DNA of 64,000 nt from Nansenia antarctica (Eukaryota > Chordata > Actinopteri > Argentiniformes > Microstomatidae). This document shows positions 21,908 through 32,600 of this stretch, piece by piece. Under the pieces are notes generated by a model. That model was not told the origin of the DNA. It ran no database searches and saw only the letters and a program-made list of their open reading frames with translations. A program made the translations under genes and the position numbers. The stretch is taken from positions 65,261,400 to 65,325,399 of the forward strand of contig OZ022344.1 in the NCBI GenBank assembly GCA_963989245.1, in the 5' to 3' direction. Each line of letters opens with the position of its first letter. Positions within the stretch are counted from its first letter, which is position 1.

Positions 21908-21909
21908 TA

Positions 21910-23467
21910 ATTACATTAAGTTAAAAGTACATCAGGTGAAGGGCAGTATTTTTCCTCTCTCTCGCTCTGAAGAACGGTAAACAAAAACCATGTGACTGCT
22001 TTCTGGTTATAACCGCATCATTTTCAAACTGCTATGGCTTTCCTTCTGACTACTGTAATGGATTTTTCACATGTATGGCATTTCATAATGCTCTATACTG
22101 CATCTTGTAAAGGATTTTTAATATGTACTGTATGCATTGTATGTATGCATGGTGTATCCATTTTCACACAGAGTGTAACAGTGGAGTATTCCTGTGAGAT
22201 TGTTGAGAGTCTGGCTGTCCTGTTTATGAACACAGAGGCCTGATTGTGTTCATGCATAGTGATGGAATGCAGACTCGTTATCAATGTTGTGACTATGTTG
22301 ACAATTATATAAAATGTACAATGTGAGAGTTGGGGGGCAGTCTTTTTGAAAGCTTCCCATTGTGAAGTCATTTGACTGTCCCAACTCGAGTTGTGGAAAG
22401 ATCATTTTCTTTAATAAATATTATACCTAGATTTAAAGCAAGTTTTAAAGCAAATATTGAGTCTCATTATTAATCCACAACACTACAACTCGCACTAAAA
22501 AACAATGGCTAATCAAAACGATTTAAAGCAAAGGAACATTAAAGTAACATTACATAACAATATATAGATAATAAGCTGTCTTAGGCAGTCAACATGCGGT
22601 TTTACAAAATATTTAGCAATTAAACAAATAACAGAGGAGCCTACCTACTTACCTATTTGTGAGGGGAAGAAAATCTTGAACTTGAAACAAGATATCGTGG
22701 CAACTTGGCACCCACCCAATCGAAAGTGAAGGTTGTCAAATTCATGGGATGGTGATTCGTAGCAACTAGGGAATTTTACTGTGAAGTTTACAATAAAAAA
22801 GTAAGTAAGCCACTTCCTTTCGACGGAAAACAAAGTAAATTGTTGACTCTGCGTGCAGAACGATGGTAGGACTATGTCTATGTTGATAGTAAAGTTGAAA
22901 TAACGGTGTTTTCTACATGTTTTATCGTCGGATGAAATGGCGGATCGATTGCGCACTTATCAGGCATTGCAATTTCACAAAATATCAATGATTTTAGATC
23001 AATATAGATAGATATCTATCTATAGATATAGATAGATAACTTCTGGTGATAGATAGATAACTTCTGGTGATGGGAAACATTATAAAAGATCATGACGCCA
23101 CACGCCAAAGTCAAGTGCGGAAATAGCGCTCTAATAGTTCGTTGAAGTATATTTCTTATTACTAGACTCTCCAATATTAAAATGAAGAGGGAACCATTTG
23201 TGTATGGCTTCACTGTATAGAATAGAAGCACACAACTTAAAACAACGATATGTGTATACACCAGTTTACGTAAATCCCCTAAGCAGCGTTAGGTTTTGTA
23301 ATAAAATGATGTTAATCACATGATGCAACGTGAGCTTTCGGTTTGCACTGGACTGTCAACACCCACAGTTCAGAGCTTTCAAATGATAACACAGGTATTT
23401 CTAATTACAATTTCTATTTCTAGGTTGATATGGCACCAGTTCTGTTGTTATCACTGTGAAGGTTAAG
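21910..23467. other. No gene recognised; probable upstream/5' region of the VLIG gene
   Basis: AT-rich sequence with no protein-like frame. A (GATA)n tract with ACTTCTGGTGAT direct repeats lies at 23004-23070. Promoter elements for the following immune-type gene may lie here, but none could be identified with confidence. Confidence 0.4.
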
Positions 23468-23575
23468 ATGAGCCATCTTCAGCAGGGCACACAGAGTGGT
23501 GCCATCCCTAAACAAACACACAAGAATGACTCTCCAATCAAGGGTGACGATGAGACAATGGACCCTGATACTACA

Positions 23576-23656
<81 letters not shown>

Positions 23657-26600
23657 CAAATCTCCCAAAATGCAAAAATCTGACACTGTTTTTGCATAAT
23701 TTTTATGTCCCCCTAGACCAGTGGTCTTCAACCTTTTTCAGCCCCCTTGGACGAGAGACAAACAGAACAGGGACCCCCTCACACTTTAAGGCCTATAATA
23801 ACTTGTATATTTACTTCATTCACCTTTTATTTCACCTTATTAACCTATTTATATACTGGGTTATTTGCCTATGTGTTTCTGATTGATAAAACGTTCATGC
23901 ATAATTATGATTATTATTATTATTGTTGTTGTTGTTGTTGTTGATGAGGCTTATATTTTCTATTATTATTATTTTTCAACAATGAAGCATAGCTTTAGGA
24001 AGCCATGTATGCTTACCTCAGTGAGATGACTGGCCCTGGTTGGTGGTACACAGCTTGTCTATTCTAGGGGAGATGGAGGTTGTCAGGCAGAGCATCATGT
24101 CATCCTCAGGCTGTAGTCTGGAACTGTATTTGCTCTTCAGGTAGGTGAGGGAGGAGAATCCTCTTTCACAAAGATAAGTTGTTGCAAAAGGCAAGATGCT
24201 CACCATGGCCTTTGCTGTCAGTTGGGTGAAGTATTTGTGGTAGTGGCAATGGATCCAGAACTGGGTGAGAGGCTGTGACTCGTACACATTCTTGTGTGTA
24301 CTGTCTGTGGTTAGGTCGATCAGCTGATCTTCCTCAGCGGCTGTCAGGTTTGAGCCGTCGGATGCATTGTCTTTGAATGGAAACCGTATCCATGTGATTT
24401 TTCCAGGACTCAGTCTCAGAAAAGTACTTCAAATAGACTTTCGAGTGCCTCCAAGTGATTCCTGACGCATGCCTGACGCATTTCACGTCAGGCGAGGGCA
24501 CCACGGAATCCACGGAAATGCATTGAAATGCGCAGCCAGCTCCGCGCGGTTTTGGCCATCTCAGGCATGATAATCGCTCACCTTTCGTGTTTTGAATCCA
24601 AAATAGGTGACCTACCTGATTCGTGTAGATCCGATGAGAAAATATTTTTTGGGTGCTTAATGCTTAATTCACACACCAGCGCCATCTGCTGGTGGGTTCT
24701 GGCCCTGAAAGACAAAACCCCACTGGAAGAGAACCATTTTTTTTGTATTATACTCTTCAATAGACATACACATTGATAGCAGTTCATGTGTTGCATTATT
24801 ATACATGATATGTGTTGCATGTGTTACATTATTATAAATGATAATTGTCATGATCAAGGAGCTATAAATACATACTCCTTTAAAACATTTTGACAACACA
24901 GAAAGATGACACAATATGGAAAACTTCTTTAGTTTAGTAATTTTACTCACTGTATACACATTTTTCAAGAACATGAATTTGACTCCTTTTGACCATCTCT
25001 CTATGTGAACAGGGAATTCCAAAGTCAACAGACACTAACATCTAGTCATGTGTCTATGAGGAGCGACCAATCAGTGAATTCAAGTGATGATGGAGACCAA
25101 ACCATGGATGGAAGGTAAACCAATGGCTGTTAAACCTGCAGTGTTGTATTATACCTTGTCAGTAAGAGTATGAGATGGCTACATTGTTTGCTACCACTTC
25201 TCATAGTCTTGTGTCACCTGCAGTGTTCATCAGAGACCAGAGTCACCAACCTTCACTTATGTATCAATGAAGAGTGACAGGTCAATGGAGACCCCCATTA
25301 CTTTCAAGGGAGACTCGACTCGATATGAGTGAGAATATTTTACTAATACCTAAAAATGTATACATTTTCTTTTCTTTATGGTGTTCTATTCATTTAGATG
25401 TAAACACCAAATTGTTTTGTAGTTGTGACACTTCCCCTCATAGTCTTGTATTTCTTGCAGGGTCGATTTGAAAAGACCAGACTCACCAACTCCAAGCTGT
25501 CAATCAATGAAGAGTGATCGGTCAATGGAACCTCCTCTGCGTTTTAATGAGAGAGAATCCACAGGAAAAAAGATGTTAGTAAACTTCTTAAATTTCTGCA
25601 CTGACATTTGCTGTCCATCAACATTTCAGTTGACAAGAATAATGACAAGTTATGGAAAAGTAATTCAGTCTTTTTGGTGCATGTGTATGTGCAGTGAAAA
25701 GTAGAAAATGTCACCCTCTGCGAAAGCATTGGAGAGAAGTAAGAACAACTAAAGGAAAATCTGAGAGGAAAGGATGTTGTTAGGGCTATACATTGTATCA
25801 TAATTTTATTGAACCAATGATAAACTCTACTTTTCTTGTTTACTACATACTACTGTTTATTTGTTCTGCAACAAGTCGTGGAAAATAAATGTAATATTAT
25901 GCTGTCCCTTTGCCTTAGTAAGTACTTATTCAATAGCTTTGATAGATAAATACTGTAGATAATTGTGTTATCTGCTTTTCCACTTACAGTAGCAGCACCA
26001 GACCAGGAGATGTTCTCTGTGACATCTGCTCTGAGCGCCGAGCTGTGAAGACCTGTCTGACCTGCTCTGTCTCCTACTGTGAGACTGATGTTAAGCAGCA
26101 TTACACAGTCCCTAAACTACAGACACACACTCTGGTGGACGTTGCTGAAGAGCAGAGATGGTGTCAGGACCACCACAGACCTCTGGAGGTGTTCTGCAGG
26201 ACAGACCAGATATTAATCTGCAGTCTGTGTGTAGTAACAAAGCACAGAGGACATGACACGGTCTACGAGGAGATAAAACAACCTGGAAGACAAGTATGCT
26301 CTGTTTTTTCCCACTTCTCATCTTGTGCCTACAACATTTGGAGCATTTGTGAAGAGATTCATTCATTTTGATCAAAATGTTACTTAAAAGTAAGGGCACA
26401 ATATACAGTCACGTTACTCAACTCACTTATGACAAGGAATTTGCAACATACCTTTATCAGAATGTCAAGTTGTTCTATGCATGAAAGCAATCGCAAAAAT
26501 TGATACACTTGCAATTTTGTATTTGTATTATCGTATTATAACTATTTTTGATTCTTGTTTTACTGTATGTCTATACCAAAGATTACAGATGAAGAGCAAG

Positions 26601-29600
26601 ACCAAAGACAGAATTTAGTTGAAGGTAGGTGTTTGAACTTGAGGCTTCTTAGCCTTGTTTATAAAATTAGACAGTAATAGACACCATACTGTAATGCAAT
26701 CTGTAGAAATGATGGTCTCTTCAAACCTATTGCAAGATTAATTGTCAATATTTCTTCACTAAAGTATATTTATTTAGAATGTCCACATTGTGTCACATTT
26801 AATTTCAGTATTGATATGATCTAATTGTTTTCTTTCCTTTACCAGTGCTGCGCCCTCCTGGGGAGATCCGGTTCCTGTCAGTGAAGTCAGACTCTGTGTG
26901 TCTGTGCTGGGGGCCTCCTGAGGGACTGAATGGACCACAGAGGTTCAGAGTGATCTGGAGATGTGATGGAGAGCAGAACAAAGTAACTGTGAAAGACATG
27001 TATCAAATCGAAATAAAGGACCTCAAACCTGGCAAGAAGTATGAGTTTGACGTGTCCACAGAGGGAGACAATGGCAGTCAAAGTAGATGCAGCACAGCAT
27101 CCGTATTCACAGGTACAGTTATGTTTTGGTTATTTGAAACTTTTAAACTGTATTTTTCATGTTATCTGTCAAATGAAAATGACTAAGACATCCTGAAAGA
27201 AATCTTGATCTTTGTTACAGTGGTCCCAGCACCCAAAGACCTAAAGATAGACCAGTCAGGAGCAACTTCCTTCACTCTTCACTGGACTAAGGCTCAAGGA
27301 TTGGAGCAAATCCAGCAGAGCTTCCTCATATCCGTCTTCAGCTCAAGAGCAGAACCCAAGGCAATAACTACTCATGACTGCTCTAGAACATTCTCTGACC
27401 TACGACTTAGCACTGAGTACACAATCCAAGTCTCAACAGTGCTGAATGGGCGACAGAGTGAACCAGTCTCTATAACCATCTACACAAGTAAGACAAACCT
27501 CATCAGGGACCTTAGGTTGTATAGTTTTCATTACCAGAAATGGCTGTTGGTATAACAATTAACTTCAAGTGCCCCCACCTCCATGATGCCATGATTTCTA
27601 TTTTATTTTTGAGTCACAGGGCCCTATTATGCACTTCATCAATAAGACGAGGCGGTAGATCTAAACTTAAGACGTGGAGGCGTGGTCAAGGCCACTTTGC
27701 TATTATGCGTGCGGTAGTGGGCGCCTAAAACCCGGTGCTAAGCAAAGAAATTAGTCATGGGTGTGTTTTGGGCGTCTTCTCAATCAACCCAATCAGCGTG
27801 CCAGGTGCCATTCCCTTTAAGAACCGGCTGCGTTGAGTCATTAGTGCTATGCTATTATGGAAGTCCTAAGAAGGAGGTCAGCGCGCTTCTCTGCCTCTCC
27901 CTTCTGAAATAAAGCATTTATACTGTGACCGTAATTGACGTCTTGCCGTGGAGCCACGTGCGTGTTCATGTGTGCCCACATGCATGCGCAAACCGCGGAG
28001 GCGCGCTCGTGTTTCAAAACGTGCATGAAGTCTAAACTTTTCAAACCACTTCTTAGCGCTAGGAGCAAAGTCAGATCGCATAATAGCAGGGGCGCCTAGT
28101 GCACTTCATTAACATATGAACACTCCCACAATGAGCAATATATGCACGGGAGTTTTACATCTTATGTGTGGGCGCCTATCGACACCTGCATAATAGCAGT
28201 AGCGCATATGAAGCGCATAATAAGGGTGGCGGTAGGTCTTAACCTGGCGGTGCGTCTTAATTAAGACTTAAGACGGCAAGTTAAGAAGTGCATAATAGGG
28301 CCCACAGTGTTTTATCAGGCTTTGATCAAGGTTAGACATCATAGCTTGAAGAATAAGACTTCATATAGCAGTTTAATCACACAGTATTTATCACAGTATT
28401 ATCATTTTGTAATCTGAACACATAAATGATGAATCCCAAAATATAATGGTCTTGTTAAATTTAGCCTGTCTTCATATCCTCCAGTGATGATTACCTAAAA
28501 GTATGTTCTATTGTTAACTTACCATACTACTACACCTTTCCCTCAGAACCTCCTGCCCCAGACCAGCTGAGTGTTGACTCAGTGGACACCACATCAGCTA
28601 CTGTCAGCTGGAGCCAGCCTCAAGGAATGGATCAAACCCACCACAAGTACCAGATCTCCTACCACTGCCCAGGGAGGAACCAGGACACCGCTACCACATC
28701 CTCACACAGCATCACTCTGTCTGACCTGCAACCTGCCACTGAGTACTCAGTCACCGTCTGCACTAAGATGAAAACTGGGGAGAAAAGTCAACCTGTGTCA
28801 ATAACCTTCACCACAAGTAAGAACTAACCAAAGAAAAGTCAACACTGAATTTAGGACCTTGATGACCAACAACAGTGCTTCATTCCAAAAACATTTTAGT
28901 TCTAGCATGGCTTATGTTCTATAATATAATTCAGTCAATATTTTATGGATTTTTCAAAATCCCAATATATTGTGTATTTTGGCAAGGCAAGGCAGAAAAA
29001 GGCAAATGTATTTGTATAGCACATATTCATACAAATGAATGTAAACTCATAGTGCTTTGAAATGGCACCTAATTTTCACTCAATAACCAACTATCCATGT
29101 ATCCATGTCCATGTATCACAATAATATGTTTTCCTTAAAACTATTGATGCCCATTGCTAAGACTCTCAGCAGCAAAACAGCGTGCAGGGTTAAGGGATGC
29201 TTTGTGGTTTGAATATGCTTTTTTCTGACTTCCTTGAGTGGCGGCTGAGGCATGTTAGGATCACTGATACAGAGCCTAACAACCTTCGAAGCGAACCTCC
29301 ATGTTTTGTCTCAGTATATCTCTCTGCCAGATGCATTTTCAAATGCATTCCTTTAATATTTTCCTGCTCAAATTCATATTAGGAATCCCAGCGTCTGATC
29401 AGGTTACAAACTACTTCGCTCACTGTCAACTGGACAAAGGCTCATGGAATAGACCAAGCCCGACATGGCTACCTTGTATCCTAGAAACTATTTACAGTTG
29501 CAAAGACTATAGTTTGCTCTCCTTTAATGCTTTCATGTTTTTGTTGTTGTTCTGTAGTACTGAAAACACTGCATGTTTCCCTCAGTACCTCCTGCCCCAG

Positions 29601-32600
29601 ACCAGCTGAGTGTTGACTCAGTGGACACCACGTCAGCTACTGTCAGCTGGAGCCAGCCTCAAGGAATGGACCAAACCCACCACGAGTACCAGATCTCCTA
29701 CCACTGCCCAGGGAACGACCAGGACACCACTACCACCTCACTCAGCATCACTCTGTCTGACCTGCAACCTGCCACTGAGTACTCAGTCACCGTCTGCACC
29801 AAGATGAAAACTGGGGAGAAAAGTCAACCAGTGTCAACAACCTTCACCACAAGTATGGTATTACTGTACATTTACAGTAGTCATTTAACAAAACTCATTT
29901 ATTTGATCATAATCCAAATAAGTGAATTTAATACCTACTTATAACAGTTTCAGAACCAGTGTTTCCTCTATATGCATTTATTCGTGGCGGGCCGCCACGA
30001 AAGACTTTCCTCCGCCACTAATTGATTCAGACAGTCCACTTTGATTCAGGCTGCGCAGAAAGGCAGCGAGTTATTATGACCGGAGAACAGAAAAAAAGCA
30101 GATTGAAGCTAGATTAAGGCCGCTTCCAGACCTACATTTCGTTACGATTTAGGGGTAGTTATTTACAATATGTTACAATGTTGCAATTAACCTCGTCGTT
30201 TGTGTTCGCACTGCAATCGAGACTGAATCAGATAGCGAGGCGACGCGCTTTCAAAACAGTTTTGTGATTGGTCCGAATGTGTGTGTGTGTGTGTGTGTGT
30301 AATGCGAGTTCCGCATGTTCCGCTGCAGCTGTAGGATATATTGGTATTTGATCACCTTGTAGGAGTGACGGCAATAACAGGACGATCTAGTCGTTTTGCC
30401 GGTAGAAAAACAATCATGTGCGCTTTATTCTCACTCTCTGCATGCGTACTGACAACAACAACATTCATTAATCTCCGTCCCACTTATATCACGTCATATC
30501 ACCCGCTAAGCAGCCTGGGTGATTGAGTAAACACAAACATATAACAGTGCTTTGTACAAGGCTGGAACGCCGTGAATTATGAATACTTTGCTCGCTAACG
30601 AGCGGTCACTACAACCTTCTATATAAAATCACCTGCTCGGCTTTAATGACTTAACCGCTATTTAAGAAATTATAATTGTTGCCACCCTGTAGTTTTTGGT
30701 GAAACTTCGTCTTTGTTTTGAGCGCCAGTGCGCGTTTTATGCTTTTCACTAATGTGAAAAATCCTGGAGGAAACACTGAGAACCCTTTCTTCAAACAGTG
30801 CAGTTTTTTCGGAATTAACTGAAAAAGATGGACATTCATTGCTGACGAAGAAGTGTATATGCTGTTTTGCAATAAAAGCATCCTATTTGTACTTTTTGCA
30901 GGATTCCATCTCATGGAGCTGCTGTCAAAGGCGGGACTGCAGGATCATTATGAAAACAAGCTTACGTTAAGTACTGTCCTTGAGATAAATGCCAATACCA
31001 CATCAGATGAGCCACTTCAAACTATGCAGTCACTTCCAGGTGCCTATTTGAAGAAATTAATGATGACAAATGTAAGTGCTAGGAGTGTCAAATGTATAGA
31101 AACAGACACTGATAACAGCAATGTCATTCATCCACTAGATCTCATAACTGCCGTGCTTCTGTGCTCAGATGGGCTCTTGCAGCAGGAGATAGTCCTCAAA
31201 ATGTCTATGTGTCAGTTTGCTGTTCCTTTCCTGCTGCCCAACTGTGAAACAGGACAAAGCACATTGATGCTGTGGGCCATGAGAGACATAGTGAAGACGT
31301 TTAAAACCTCTTCTCAAGCAGCCACACAGTCCTTAATTGAGGAGAGAATTGTACAATCTGATATTCCAATGGTATCCTTTGTTAGGATGGGAAAAAGCAG
31401 CTTGTCAAAGTCTCAGATTTTGAACAAACTACTTAGTAACCCTCAACAGTGCCATAACACATTTGTTCACCATGATATGGAAGGTGGTGATGTACCTCGG
31501 AAAATGTCAAATGGGTTAGTTGAAGTCAGCTGGTACCTCCCATGTGGGAACAAGAACATAGACAGGTTCACCGAGCCCTTGGCTGTGGCCAATCTCAGAG
31601 GTGACATGAGGTCCTTTGAAACACAGTTCTCCTTTCTGTGTCAGGCATCAGCTGCAGTTTACATTTTCAGTGATGGTTTAGACAGTGATTTCTTCAAAAT
31701 GTTGAACAAAAATGTGAAGGCAGAGTTATTTCTGGTTTCTGAAAGAAAATTATTCAGAATAGACACACTGAAAGAAATGATCACAAACTGTGGTATGACA
31801 ACAGAAAATGTGATTGTGAAGAAAGACCAGAATGATGCAGGATTTATCAAAACCCTTCAGTTATCTGTAGGTGACATCATAGAGAAAGGTCCAAACAAAT
31901 TGACAATGGAAAAGATGGCTCAGGTAGCTAGCCAGAGTGGGATTTTGGTTGATGAGCACTGTGATGATTGTCAGACTGCCAGGAGGATGGCAGATGCAAT
32001 CACAAGCAACATATCAAACACAGTGAAATTCAAAGAGGACCAGCTACCCTTACAAGGGCAAATCTGGAAAGAGATCTCCCAGTTGGAGAAAGAGATGTGT
32101 CGACTGTTAAAAGCAGGTAAAGAAGAAATTGAACACTACAAAAGCTCTCTGAGGACAAGAGTAAGAGAACTGAGAAATAAGCAACAAAACTTGGGCGTGA
32201 ATGATGCAATGACAAACTTCATCAAAGGAATGTCAAGCTCAAGAATTACGCGTTCCTATTTCCTCAAATGGATGCGACTCAATTTGGAGAATCTGTCATG
32301 GAAGAACCTATCAGGTTTGAAAGAGCGGTACAAAGATCTTCAACAAAATCCTCAAACACAAAAGGAAAAAGACATAATTTCTGATTTGGATAAGCAAATA
32401 TCTGATAGTTCCTTGGGACTTGAACACTTCTTACGAGAGTTGGGCCAGTTATATGAATGTGTATCCTCACTGCCTAAAAACAGCCCACAAAGAAAACAGA
32501 TGGAACATTTGCCTGGATTGTGTGCTCAGATGCTGTTGGATGGTTTCCCCATTGAGCTTGTGGACGGAGATGCTTCCAACATCCCATTGAAATGGATATC

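Noticed and set aside
30040..30530. Coding exon between FN3-4 and the giant GTPase exon
   Set aside because: The stretch lies wholly within a terminal-inverted-repeat element, and the FN3-4 donor joins in phase to 30902.
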